DNA of 64,000 nucleotides from positions 186,001 through 250,000 of the forward strand of contig WHVD01000109.1 of the NCBI GenBank assembly GCA_015178975.1, written 5' to 3'. Origin of the DNA: Hysterangium stoloniferum. Its lineage: Eukaryota > Basidiomycota > Agaricomycetes > Hysterangiales > Hysterangiaceae. Each line of letters starts with the position of its first letter. Position 1 is the first letter of the stretch. Below the pieces are notes generated by a model. That model did no database searches. It was not told the DNA's origin and worked only from the letters and a program-made list of their open reading frames with translations. This document shows positions 11,561 through 21,829 of this stretch, piece after piece. The translations under genes were made by a program, and so were the position numbers.

Positions 11561-12046
11561 AAAAGGCTGACATAAGCCCAATGTCGTAGAATGTAGAGCT
11601 TCAACAATAAGAGACACTACAGTATACCTTACTGGCCATAGGAGTAAGACTTTGAGTAAGACTTAAGCTTCTGACTTAAGAATGAGCTTCGAGTTTGAGA
11701 TACAATGAAATTGCTTGCTTTATATTGGGCAAAAGAAAGGCCCTTATGTATATACATGAGAAAGCACAGGTCAAAACAAACATCTACAAATGATGACACA
11801 ATAACAATGCAATATGATGTGAGTCATCTCTGAGTCATCACAATAAGAATGTTAGTAAAGCTGTGAATAATAAAAGGGGGAGGCTGTGCTGAACCACATG
11901 GAGAATGACAAACAAGAGATGAGATGAGACATGTGATACAGATAAATGGGGAAGTACAATAGAACAATAGGGGAGACTGAGTCAGACAATAGGAGAGATG
12001 GAGTAATATGATGACTAGAAGTGATGGCTGGATGAAACATCAACAA
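11561..12046. other. No gene; LTR-like remnant
   Basis: AT-rich, with no coding signal. It contains GAGCTTCAACAATAA, also found near the start of LTR E1 (26,470), and a short stretch resembling the TATA-like region of LTR E, so it may be a diverged LTR of that family. Ends cannot be set. Confidence 0.35.
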
Positions 12047-12049
12047 TAA

Positions 12050-12586
12050 GGAGGATAACCCAAAACTTTAAAAGTTATTTATCCACTAAAGTGTATATAT
12101 TTATAGTGTTTGTTGTAGAATTAATATTTAATCAAATTCAGTTGATTAGGTATCACTCTGAAGAATAATATCAATATTTATCCTATATCTGACAAAATTT
12201 AGTCAAACAATCATCTGTAGATATTCTTTTGGAATAAATTGCACAATGGGGATTGGGACCCCAGATAGTTCTGGTTAACTCTCTAAACCAACTAAATTTA
12301 AATTATATGAAATATATTTGAAAGTTTGCTTGTATACAAGAGAATACATCATAACCCAAAGATTAAGTCATAACCCAAATTATCTTGTTTAACCCAAATA
12401 ATTTTGTGTAACTATGTCATTTGTGCATATTTTAAAAGGGCATGCATATTTTAAAGATGAAATTTCAGGTAATTAAATATAAACTCATAGAATAAGTTGT
12501 CATGGCCAGAAGGAATAGTCTCACTTGGAAAATATGAGGATTATTCAGTAAAATTTTGTATATTCAATAAAGTGTGACCATCCTCC
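12050..12586. mobile_element. Non-autonomous TIR element D, copy 1 (TSD TAA)
   Basis: A 537-bp noncoding element starting GGAGGATAAC and ending GACCATCCTCC, so the ends form a short terminal inverted repeat (GGAGGAT). It is flanked by TAA at 12047-12049 and 12587-12589. A second copy, blown apart by later insertions, starts at 24534 and ends at 29339 and is flanked by CTA on both sides. Short TIRs with a 3-bp duplication suggest a cut-and-paste MITE; the superfamily is not determined. Confidence 0.75.
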
Positions 12587-12623
12587 TAAATTGTCAGAGA
12601 CACCCCAGAATCACATGAGAACA

Positions 12624-13285
12624 TGTTAGGGCAACACTAACAAGGCTACCAAGCACAAGATAGAATATAGAAGTATGAAGTGAAGAGGGGGCAGCTCAAT
12701 GACAGGGAGATCACACTTGTTTTAGTGGATTCCTAAGAGATTGAAACTAAAGAAATGAGTCTGTACAGGTCTACTATTTATACTATTTATTTAATATTTA
12801 TTTAGTATTTTTTATTTATTAAAAATCTGAGAGAAACACTAAAAATGGTATGTATGCACCTGTAGTGCATAGCCATGCTTCGGCACTTACTGTATGTAAT
12901 CCCACCTGGTGCTGTGTAGGTCTGGTGCACTGGTGCTTGTGTAGGTGCTGACTGCCTTTGCAGTGCTGGTGCACAAGAAGGCCCCATAGGCACACAGTGC
13001 GTCCATCAGGGCATAGGCAGCAGCATCCTTATGGTGATGGCAGCCTTGCAACAGTGACAGTGGCCTTGCAACAGCAGCAGCGGCAGCATCAGCCTTATAT
13101 CAGTGCCATCATTTGGCCATGCCACCGATGCATTGTGTTGTGGTACTGCTGCACCGCATTGCTTTTTGTGCACATGGCAGCATTATTACATAATTGTGCT
13201 CATGCCTTTGCCTATACTTGTCTTGCAGGTACATAATAAAATAAAATAAAATAAAATAAAATAAAATAAAATCAATACCCTGACG
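12624..13285 (-). mobile_element. LTR, family C, copy 1
   Basis: Begins TGTTAGGGCAACACTAAC and ends AATACCCTGAC, in line with the copies at 25659-26398 and 37473-37840, whose ends read CCCTGACA. The last base appears mutated and no clear target duplication is left (GAACA before, GAATG after). Near the 3' side is an (ATAAA)n microsatellite (about 13230-13272). The minus orientation is taken from copy 3, which appears to be the 5' LTR of a minus-strand Gypsy element. Confidence 0.75.
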
Positions 13286-13568
13286 GAATGTGTCACCCTC
13301 AAATGCTATGCTTTAATTCAAAATCTTGACAATACTACCAATCAATGAACCGATATTGGACTTGTTCTGTTCCTAATCTTGCAGTATAAAGGGGGGCACA
13401 CAATCAATCACCACATTAAAACCAGGTGGTGAGTAGGCTCCATAACCATGCAAGGAACACAAATTGATGATGACCTCTATGAGCCTCAACTTGACTCCCT
13501 TCTGGAACTGGGAACATCCTCAACTAGGGTCCTCTATGATCTCTGACTGGAGTGAACACTGCCTCATA
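13286..13568. other. No gene recognised
   Basis: About 280 bp between LTR C1 and element J-A. Without open frames or matches elsewhere in the window; probably decayed retroelement sequence. Confidence 0.4.
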
Positions 13569-14233
13569 GGAGGATATCTGAAAACTATTAAGTATACCAA
13601 ATTCTAATATACTCTAAAGGTCATTTAAACATCTGGGATGTGATTCAAACATAATTTGGTTTTTAAAACTTTTAAAAAGTTTTAAACTCTCTCATACATT
13701 ACAAACTAATGCGGACACGAGTAGAGAATAAAAAAAATTAGTAGTTTGAAACACTAATACTTTTAAAAAATAGATACCTTTAGATAGTCCATTCCATGCA
13801 TATGTATATCATTGGCACCTCTAAATACATATGTATTACTTTGGAATGGATCTGTCAATCTGAACAGATTTCTACTTGATTCAACATACCCAGAATATAT
13901 AGGGGGTTTTACTTAATAAAGACAGCTGTGGTATGAAAAATTTCCAATAATATTTTACATATTTTACATGGAAATAACTGCATTACAGCTTTTAAAAGAC
14001 AAAGTACCAATAAAAGTATTAGTAGGCATCTGTAAAAGGAAGGAAATTATATACAATGGAATTTGTTAAATAACTATGGGTTGTATAAGATGTAATATGG
14101 AGAACTATTTCTGATGGTTGTTTTTTGATGATATAATTGTTTCAGAATAGATATCACTATTTAAAGATGGAGTTTTGTAAAAATAAGACTTTTATTAGTA
14201 AATATTTGAGATTATAGTAATTATAAACACCCT
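13569..14233 (+). mobile_element. Noncoding element J, copy A
   Basis: A 665-bp AT-rich element starting GGAGGATATCTG and ending ATTATAAACACCCT. Flanks are TCATA (13564-13568) and CCATA (14234-14238), a 5-bp duplication with one mismatch. Copy B, inverted, is at 33628-34298 with a perfect TATGA duplication, and a 5' part of a third copy starts at 63361. It has no TG...CA ends and no open frame. Internal mirror-like AT words (TTTTAAAACTTTTAAAAAG, CATATGTATAT/ATACATATG) may fold. Confidence 0.8.
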
Positions 14234-15290
14234 CCATAATAGAATCCCTGTGACAGTGGGGAACACTCTTGCTGGAGTACTTGATTGAATTAATAGTAGA
14301 AGAGTTCATGGGAGTTATTATATAGACAAATAAAGACAGGATCGTCTGGAGCATATGAGGGTCGAATACCTTTTTGACAGAGGTAACAATGGTGTTCTTT
14401 TAAGGAGTATCAATAGGCTGGTTCAGGCTCATGTATGATGTCTGAGCATGAAGAGAATCAAGATGTTACTTCTTCAAGTTCTATTACAGAGTGAGGAGTC
14501 AGTTTCAAGTAAAAATTGAGGGTTACTTTGGAGGACAATGCAGTATTGAACATGATGGAGTTTTCACACATCTGATTGATGAAACTGATTTGGCTGTGTA
14601 GAAGTCATCTTGAGTGCCAAAGTATATGGAAGAATTTGTGCTTGTGATGTGACTTGAAATTATAGCCACATAGGTTACTTTCTGATTGAACTCTCTACAC
14701 CAGTCGATGTGTATCCCCAGGACCAGGTTTGCATCACCTCACCCTAATTCTTCCTTCACTCAATCAGCCTCCTCTTTTGAAGATGAGATTCCCGTTGTGT
14801 CATCTGTATAGGTACTTGTTAATATGATATTGCTGTCTGCATGTCATGATCGCACAGCTGGATCTGCTTTTGATCTATAATAACCTAACTCCCTCCCCCA
14901 TTTCTTCATTTAGAGTCTCCACCCAATTGTAGGCCCCATCCATTGTTCCATATAATGTCCTATTCAGCTGTCCAATTTTCCCTTTGATCTTCACACTATC
15001 AGATAGTTCAATGTAAGTGATTGCCTGGGGGTGTGAGTTCAGGTAAGCAGCAATATAGTCTACTTGCCATCCTTCCATTTCTAATGCAGCTGCTATAGTG
15101 AGATTCATCCATGAGGATTCATACCAAATGACTGATGCATAGGTTTCGAAGAAGTCAACTCCAGGTATCTGTGTGAAACCTTTTGCTACTAATTGAGCCT
15201 TTTGGATGATGAGGTTTCTGTCAGCATTGCACTTGTTAGCAAATGTCCAACATGTCTTCACTAGCCAAGCATTGTCTGGTGGGTCCACAG
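14234..15290 (-). pseudogene. Copia-2 polyprotein pseudogene, reverse transcriptase
   Basis: Minus strand 15288-14875 reads KAQLVAKGFTQIPGVDFFE and WQVDYIAAYLNSHPQAITY, the hallmark N-terminal half of a Copia reverse transcriptase (primer-grip and first catalytic-aspartate region). Below 14870 the frame continues with stops as STYTDDTTGISS, where YTDD is the expected (Y/F)xDD catalytic motif with a T, then LVLGIHIDW. It is a dead gene and lies downstream of the Copia-2 gag on the same strand. Confidence 0.88.
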
Positions 15291-15371
15291 ACCCTTTTCA
15301 AACAATACATCTATTGACCTAAAAATTCTTCAAGTGTCTCTGTTGTACAAATGGTATGCATCCCTGCCAAA

Positions 15372-15543
15372 ATATCCAACAAGAACACATTTGGTTGATC
15401 GTGGTTCTAGTTTGTTGAGTGGCAAGTGTGTGAGTTGTTTGGGGTGTCAGTTTCCTAATATCCAACATGAACACATTTGGTTAATCGTGGTTCTAGTTTG
15501 TTGAGTGGAAAGTGTGTGAGTTGTTTGGGGTGTCAGTTTCCTA
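15372..15543. repeat. 86-bp direct tandem duplication
   Basis: Two adjacent copies (15372-15457 and 15458-15543) of an 86-bp unit starting ATATCCAAC and ending CAGTTTCCT with few differences. It lies between the gag and RT parts of Copia-2 and adds to the breakage of that gene. Confidence 0.85.
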
Positions 15544-16140
15544 TGACATGAAAGGGTTGTGTTGTGCATTGTAAGTCTGGCAATTATTTCTGCAGATGTC
15601 TTCAGGTCATATAATGTGCTAATATACATAAATTGACCATTCACTGGGCATATATCTGAGAATTATTGTGCAGAAATCAGAATCATCAATTTTGCTACCT
15701 TGTCCAATTGACCTCTCCCATGCTTTTCAGAGTACTGCAAAGTGTGCAGTTATCTTTGCCCCATTTGTTTGTCTAATAGACCATAATGTGTTTTCAGCAT
15801 TCAAGCATGCAATATCAGAGACTGCATTATAAGTGGTGGTAAATGCTCTCCATGCCTCTGCTGCTGTCTGTCCTGACTTGATTCCAAAACCAAACAGGTT
15901 CTTAATGTTGAGGGTAATCATGCTTTTGGCATATGCATCACACTGTGCCCACTTGTCTAGTGTTGGTGATGTGGAACCCGAGTAAGTGGTTGGCATCATT
16001 GTGGAGGAGGTAGGTTTACTGATAGTTCCACCTACATAAGTAACCATGTACTCCTCTGGCATTAGCTGCAGAAAGAATTTTTTCTTTCCAGGAATACCAT
16101 TTGTTTCCATCAAAATGCTCATCAGTAAGGAGTTGGAATA
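15544..16140 (-). pseudogene. Copia-2 gag-like pseudogene
   Basis: The open stretch 16122-15727 (131 codons) reads WAQCDAYAKSMITLNIKN and AAEAWRAFTTTYN, the wording of the gag/UBN2-type capsid domain of fungal Copia elements. It follows the primer-binding site and leader (16,150-16,511) at the expected distance, so LTR, PBS, leader and gag belong to one element. Downstream frames break up at about 15650. Confidence 0.8.
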
Positions 16141-16293
16141 AAGCTGGCTGTGTGGACATGGTTTGCAGTTTTGAGATCAGTTATTGGGGTTAGTGTTTTC
16201 GAAGGTTCACACTCTGTTTGATGAGGCATGGCTAACAGTTCAGGTTCAGGTTCGGTGTACAACACTTTTCAATGAGGCATCTGCAGATTTAGA

Positions 16294-16480
16294 GTTCAGT
16301 TCAGTTTGGTTTCAATTTGGTTTGGGTTCAATTTGGTTTCAGTTCAATTTGGTTTGAGTTCAATTTGGTTTGGGTTCAATTTGGTTTGAGTTCAATTTGG
16401 TTTGGGTTCAGTTTGGTTTGGGTTCAATTTGGTTTCAGTTCAATTTGGTTTCAGTTCAGTTTAATTTGGGTTTAGTTTGG
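16294..16480. repeat. 16-bp tandem repeat in the Copia-2 leader
   Basis: Around ten units of TTCAATTTGGTTTGGG and variants. On the element's own strand these read ACCAAATTGAACCC-like. They lie just downstream of the primer-binding site, in the untranslated leader. The leader at 60,880-61,080 is rich in the same words. Confidence 0.85.
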
Positions 16481-16499
16481 TTTCTAGTAACTTGGGACA

Positions 16500-16511
16500 G
16501 GGCCCATAACC
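16500..16511 (-). promoter_or_regulatory. Copia-2 primer-binding site (half-tRNA iMet type)
   Basis: On the minus strand GGTTATGGGCCC follows the LTR end directly. It is complementary to the anticodon arm of an initiator-methionine tRNA (anticodon CAT read within GGGCCCATAACC), as expected for Copia elements primed by a cleaved half tRNA. The same word follows LTR ends at 38075 and 60864. Confidence 0.75.
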
Positions 16512-16968
16512 TATAACAAATAGTATGTCTCAGTCGATGAGTAGTAAGATCAACTGAGAAGTACATAGTTTCATGAGGTTCATATTTAAGTATGAAAGAA
16601 CAATAGCAAGGATCATGGGTCATGTGGTCATACAATACTGGGCAATAGAACAATTATCCTACAATGAGAACAAAAAGAATAGTGAGACAAAAGTCCCAAT
16701 AGGGATGCACAATAAGACCAATAGGGTTCCATGCCCCTTTCAACTTTATAGATATGCATTAGCCTACAGTGGCTCAAAAAACTGTCCCAATATTTTCTCA
16801 TTTTTGAAAGGTTAGGTTGGTATGGACCATTGACATAAGCAGAAAATCTAAGTAAATTATTGAAGGTACTATAGGATCATGGCTTGAAGGTAAGCCTTGG
16901 TCCATGTGATTTGAATCAAAACCCATTAAATAATAAATAAACCAAAACAGCTACTCATTGGGACAGTT

Positions 16969-17804
16969 TGTTAGGGTACATACACAGTGGGTTTCTGGAG
17001 AAACCTGTGGATTATCTGGTAGGACTTGGCTTCAGCTTATAGGCTGCACCCTCACAAGATTGTGTTGTCCAATTTCAGACAGGCGGATGGGAATCCCAGG
17101 GAGTCTGGGCAGGGTTCATGGGTCGAGGGGTCATAGGTCAGAGATTGTGGGTTGAGAGGTTGTGAGTTGAGATGTAGGTCAAGATAGGTAAGAGTGATAG
17201 ATGTGCCGGAACCCGTGGGCTCCGACTAGCATGAGCGGTGTGATTCAAGTAGGAGTTTAGAGCAGAAAATGTATTAGAATACTGGGGGGAATCTAAGCCA
17301 ATTTTCTGACTGGATTGTATGTACAACATGTGCCAGTTTAAATAGACCATGGAGTGAATGACATACCAAATCCAGTAATGATGAAACGAAACTAGCAAAA
17401 CATAAAACAGGAATAGTAAACACCAAATTTGGTGTTAGGAACAGGACAGAACAGAGTGGAGTCCGAATCATGACAAATCATAAACCATAATGGGAAATGG
17501 ACTGGGAGTGGAGTCCGAATCATGACAGGTCATTTGACTAAAATGGGAATGGGGCTCTGTTAGAGGGATGATGGGTTTTACAAGCAGGGTCCGGTGACTG
17601 ATGCGTGGGATGAGGTTGGACATAGACAGGGGCAGAGTCCGGTGGGTTTTCCGGTGACTGAAACACAACATAGCGAAGTCAAATGTAGACAGGTCTGACA
17701 TACCAAGTCCAGCAGGAAATCTGGTAAACTGACAATGGGTGCATATAGGGCGTGGGTATGTATAAGTTAGTGCCCGGAGTCTGGAAGGATTTCTGGTCAT
17801 AACA
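16969..17804 (+). mobile_element. Solo LTR, family A2, copy 2 (TSD CAGTT)
   Basis: Begins TGTTAGGGTACATAC and ends TCTGGTCATAACA, flanked by CAGTT at 16964-16968 and 17805-17809. It is inserted near the inner end of the left inverted repeat of the Tc1 element, which the intact right repeat confirms. The shared motif is at 17023-17055. Compared with copy 1 it has lost CpGs: GCGCCCTCGCAAGATCGTG became GCACCCTCACAAGATTGTG. Confidence 0.95.
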
Positions 17805-17967
17805 CAGTTTTTTGACCCTTTATTTTTTGACCTGTGTTCCTACTGTTATGCACCAGCACAAGGCAGAGGGAGGCCATGGGAACAATAAAACATGTCACAT
17901 GACTCTATTTGTATTTGTTTGACAGGTTTAAAGTGGTTCAACTACATCCTGACTTCTTACCACCATC

Positions 17968-18992
17968 ATGAGATCTATTTCTGCTGCTCAACACTCTTCT
18001 ATTGTCTCTCTCCTCAATGAAGGCTATTCCTATGTATTGCCAAATCCAGGAAAAAACTGGTCTAGGCAAGAGTACTGTGAATAGGATTAGTAGGGAAGTG
18101 GATGGGAACAAGGAGAACAATCCTGGGGGATGTCCTTCCATGCTTTCTGGTCATGACAAACAGTCAATAACCCATCAAATCAGCTCTGGACAGCTTGATA
18201 GTGCAGTTCAGGCTACCCAATTCATTAATTCTATCACCCCCAACCCTGTCACTCCCCAAACAGTCAGAAATATACTGAAGGAGAATGGTTTTTACTCTGC
18301 AACAAAGCAAAAGCGACCATTGCTCAAAGCCATTCCTCATCAGAAGTGGCTCAAATTTGCCCAATATCATGAAAATTGGACTGTGGAGGACTGGAAGAGG
18401 GTGTTATGGTCAGATGAGACCAATATTAACAGGATTGGTTCAGATGGAAAGTCATATGTATGGAAACAAAGAGGAGAACCAGTGTCTGACAGGACTACAA
18501 CACCAACAGACAAACATGGAGGAGGAAATAGCCCTATGGTATGGGGTTGTATGGGTTGGAATGGGGTGGGAAAGCTCATAGAAGTGCAGGAGGATGGATG
18601 CTGAACAATACTGTCAAATTTTGGAGCTGGGAGTAGTGGAAAGTTTTGAAAAGTTGGAAATGGAGGAGGCCAACTGTTACTTTCAGCAGGACAATGATCC
18701 TAAACATACATCTCGGCAGGCAACAAAATGGTTTGAGGACAAGGAAATTCAAGTACTATCCTGGCCTCCCCAATCCCCTGATCTTAACCCCATAGAAGTT
18801 CTTTGGGAACACCTCAAATGCCAACTCCAAAAAAAATATAATACATCACCCAAGGGAGTACATGAATTGTGGGAGAGAGTGGTGGAGGAGTGGAATGCAA
18901 TCCAACCAGAAGTCTGCCAAGACCTAATAGAAAGTATGCCTAGAAGGATCAGGGCAGTTATAACGGAAAAAGGGGGGCATACAAAGTACTAG
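17968..18992 (+). pseudogene. Tc1/mariner DD34E transposase (two frameshifts)
   Basis: The protein begins MRSISAAQHSS at 17968, then after GYSY shifts frame into CQIQEKTGLGKSTVNRIS, a helix-turn-helix DNA-binding region. The catalytic core shows VLWSDETN (first Asp), CYFQQDNDPKHTS (second Asp) and SPDLNPIEVLWEHLK (Glu), with 34 residues between the second Asp and the Glu. Near 18,590 a second one-base shift joins KLIEVQ to MDAEQYCQIL. The stop is at 18992. Transposase cuts and pastes the element at TA sites. With two small frameshifts and otherwise intact motifs it died fairly recently. Confidence 0.93.
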
Positions 18993-19384
18993 AAAGTAAA
19001 ATAATCATAGGTCAAAAAACTGTCCCAATGAGTAGCTGTTTTGTTTTATTTATTATTCAATGGTTTTGATTCAAATCACATGAACCAAGGCTTACCTTCA
19101 AGCCATGATCCTATAGTACCTTTGATAATTTACTAAGAATTTCTGCTTATGTATGTTAGTAATCCATGTCAACCCAACCTTTCAAAAATGAGAAAACATT
19201 GGGACAGTTTTTTGAGCCACTGTAATTCCAACAGGGATTGCCCCCCATGGGTCACAGCCTTGTGTGAAGCTTGACCACACAATTTTTCTGACAAATAATC
19301 TGTATTATCTAATATCAGGAACACCCCTCATAGATGAAAATGGAAATAATATATATATAAGATAACTGTCAGGGTGTGTCTTAA

Positions 19385-20640
19385 TGTCAGGAACCGGAAA
19401 ACCTGCCAGCCTCCAGGCCTCCAGGCCCCCGGACCCCATCCTACATGCTCCCGACCCTCTATATTGTATAGTTACAACCGGAGTTCCCACCAGAGCCTGC
19501 AGGTCAACTTGTTTATGCCCAACTCTCTGTATGCACCCCACCCTATCTGTACCCAACTCTCTATACCCACTACCAGACAACCCGCCAGGACCCAGGCTCC
19601 GCCCTATATACACCCGACTCTCTGTATCTCATGGACCAGTCACCGGACTCCGACTGGACTCCTGGAACCCCTCTAACAGAGCATAGAACCCTGCTCTCGT
19701 TATGGTCAAATGGTCTGTCATGTGTCTCATGTACCAGTCATTGGACTCCACTGGACTCCAAACTCCACCCTATATACACCCGACACTCTGTATCTCACGG
19801 ACCAGTCACTAGACCCTGACCAGACTCCCCGGAACCCCTCTAACAGAGCCCCATTCCCATTATGGTCTAATGACCTGTCATGATTCATTCTCCGCTCCCG
19901 TTCCATTCTGTCCCTAATTCCCAGTTTAGTATTTACTTGGGTTGTTTTATGTTTAATAGTTCTGCCCCTCATTAATACTGGATTTGGTATTATTACATTT
20001 CACAGTCTATATAAGTCTGCTACTTTCATGTACTTAGAATCCAGTTTCAATCTGGAACAAGTTTGACCCTCGAACAAGTTTGACCCTCGAACAAGTTTGA
20101 CCCTCGAACAAGTTTGACCCTCGAACAAGTTTGACCCTCGAACAAGTTTGACCCTCGAACAAGTTTGACCCTCGAACAAGTTTGACCCTCGAACAAGTTT
20201 GACCCTCGAACAAGTTTGACCCTCGAACAAGTTTGACCCTCGAACAAGTTTGACCCTCGAACAAGTTTGACCTTTGAACAAGTTACTCCCCCATCCTGAT
20301 CCAGTCTCTGCTCCTCTCGTCTGTCTGCACACTCGATTCCCAGAACTCCCACGGGAACTCCTTCCTGTATGCATTCTGTCAGCTCGAAATATGGATGCCC
20401 GAATGAGTGTATGAGGGCGCAGCCTATAAGCTGAAGCCAAGTCCATCTCAGCCTGTACCATACCTTTCTGGTAATTATTCTGATACACTGTCTTGTACTA
20501 CTAATCCCCAGAACTTCCCCAGACTTATTACCCAGGGACTCCATGGGACATTTCCCAGAAGAAAGTGTGTGTTCAGAATAATTACTGGAAACACTCTGTG
20601 GGACTTCCTCAGAGTTTATATCTTTGTTCGGAATTTAACA
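19385..20640 (-). mobile_element. Solo LTR, A2-like (TSD CTTAA), nested in LTR K
   Basis: Begins TGTCAGGAACCGG and ends CGGAATTTAACA, flanked by CTTAA at 19380-19384 and 20641-20645. It has the wording of family A2 in inverse orientation (ATTACTGGATTTGGTA-like and the shared motif at 20412-20443), but is longer because of a 17-bp minisatellite. It retains many CpGs, which suggests recent insertion. Confidence 0.92.
20054..20285. repeat. 17-bp minisatellite inside an LTR
   Basis: About 13.6 nearly identical copies of GAACAAGTTTGACCCTC. A 17-bp period cycles all three frames, giving a 17-residue repeat containing FEGQTCSRVKLVRGSNL-type text in every frame; this is not a gene. Confidence 0.95.
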
Positions 20641-20935
20641 CTTAATGTTAACCTTAGACAGATAAATCTATATTTGTCATCCTATCTGACATCCCAAGGT
20701 CTAGTGCTATCGACAGATATCTTTAGTAGTGTTTAGGTATTAGATTATGAGGTCTGTGCATGAGATCTGAGAAGGTCTGTGCATGACACCTAGTACTGCT
20801 TTAGGTCTTAGCTAGATGCAGAAGTATGTATATAATCTAGGGAGTTAAGGACAGTAGGTCCTTAACTTTGTAATTGACTTGGGTACACAGCATCTACTGT
20901 AGTCTGAGTACAGACAGACAGTCCCTGACAATAAC

Positions 20936-21199
20936 CCTCTACTAACGATCCTAAAAATTTTTGGAGCAGGGTTTTTACTCAGCATAAGCCACATACAAAC
21001 TTCAATTACATTTGGAGAATAGTGGAATTCAAAATTTAATTGACCCTCCATTGTACTACATGGAACCAAGCTGTATTATGAGTCACATTGTAGAGAAGTA
21101 AAGTAGTTTGAATAAATATATAATATTGTACCTGAAACTTACTTTCACGAGTTGTTTTATAATTCATTCAACCAAGGGACTAGATGGCTTGAATTTAGC
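20936..21199. other. No gene; possible intron or upstream region
   Basis: AT-rich stretch with no coding signal between LTR K and the putative exon at 21200. It may be intronic sequence of the hypothetical gene, since the exon is preceded by an acceptor-like TTGAATTTAG. Confidence 0.35.
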
Positions 21200-21606
21200 T
21201 GTCCCGGAGACTCTTCACTCCAAATACTGTTCCAAGAACTGGAGATGGAATGTCTATTTTTGTCGGCCTATCTAGTGCTCTTGGAAGAGCATACAATGAA
21301 GGAACCCGCATCTGTCCATTTTTGATGGATATCCTTCGGTTTGACTGCCAAAAGTCACCTAATCGACGCCAAATGGCAAGGAGTGCAGACATTGGCCACT
21401 GGAATAAGATGATACATGGGATCATGAATCAAGGTTTGCCCTCAAACATCTTCAATGGCCATGATGCTGTATATCTCAACCCTGCACCAATAGAGCAAAC
21501 GGCATTATCGAATTGGATCCAACAATTATTCCACCATGTTGTCACAGATGTCTCTAGAGAACTTGAATTACCACTTTCTCCTATAAATCCAGAAGTTGAC
21601 AACTAG
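21200..21606 (+). CDS. Hypothetical protein, last exon or gene remnant
   Basis: An open frame from just after an acceptor-like TTTAG at 21199 to a stop at 21606 (about 135 codons) reads RRLFTPNTVPRTGDGMSIFV and later QMARSADIGHWNKMIHGIMN, ending INPEVDN. Codon use and composition resemble host genes, not the surrounding transposons. I do not recognise the family. An ATG at 21250 could also be the start. The 5' part may have been lost to the LTR cluster on its left. It lies convergent with the F-box gene, whose stop is 224 bp away. Confidence 0.45.
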
Positions 21607-21829
21607 GCGGAAAAAACACTCAGAAGGACTTTGAATGTTTTGAATTCTGCTTATATTCATACTATCCATAAATAAATTGGGACCTTTCGCAAGCAAAACG
21701 CTTCGTTTGGATTTTAGTATGAATAGAACACTAACTATAATTTACCCTCATCATATCTGATCCACAACCAAGCATCCATTGTAACGTAGTAGTACTCATA
21801 TCAAAGACGGTCTTGTAGACCATCATAGA

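Larger units (their letters stand above)
16767..19222 (+). mobile_element. Tc1/mariner element (TA target), disrupted
   Basis: Ends are CAGTGGCTCAAAAAACTG on the left and its complement on the right, flanked by the TA dinucleotide on both sides (16765-16766 and 19223-19224). The terminal inverted repeats are long, about 210 bp (16767-16968 plus about 10 bp after the LTR, against 19010-19222). Each has an outer ACTGTCCCAAT site and an inner, oppositely oriented copy. With the inserted solo LTR removed the element is about 1.6 kb, the usual Tc1/mariner length. It lies inside the Copia-2 LTR. Confidence 0.95.
16512..19233 (-). mobile_element. Copia-2 5' LTR, split by a Tc1 element
   Basis: The LTR reads, on the minus strand, from TGTTGGAAT (19233) to TTTGTTATA (16512), the last bases being a mutated TTACA. 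About 264 bp are its own (16512-16766 and 19225-19233); the rest is the Tc1 element. Near its end is a stem-loop CTCAGTTGAT...ATCGACTGAG just before the primer-binding site. Confidence 0.75.
19367..20930. mobile_element. Solo LTR, family K (TSD ATAAC), with nested LTR
   Basis: Begins TGTCAGGGTGTGTC and ends GTCCCTGACA, flanked by ATAAC at 19362-19366 and 20931-20935. Only about 300 bp are its own; the remainder is a later LTR insertion (19385-20640) that struck 18 bp inside it. Confidence 0.9.

Noticed and set aside
12624-13290. Perfect target duplication for LTR C1
   Set aside because: Flanks GAACA and GAATG agree in three of five positions only.
20000-20544. Repeat proteins across the 17-bp array on the minus strand
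   Set aside because: All three frames are open through the array, as expected for a 17-bp period, and the array is inside a solo LTR.
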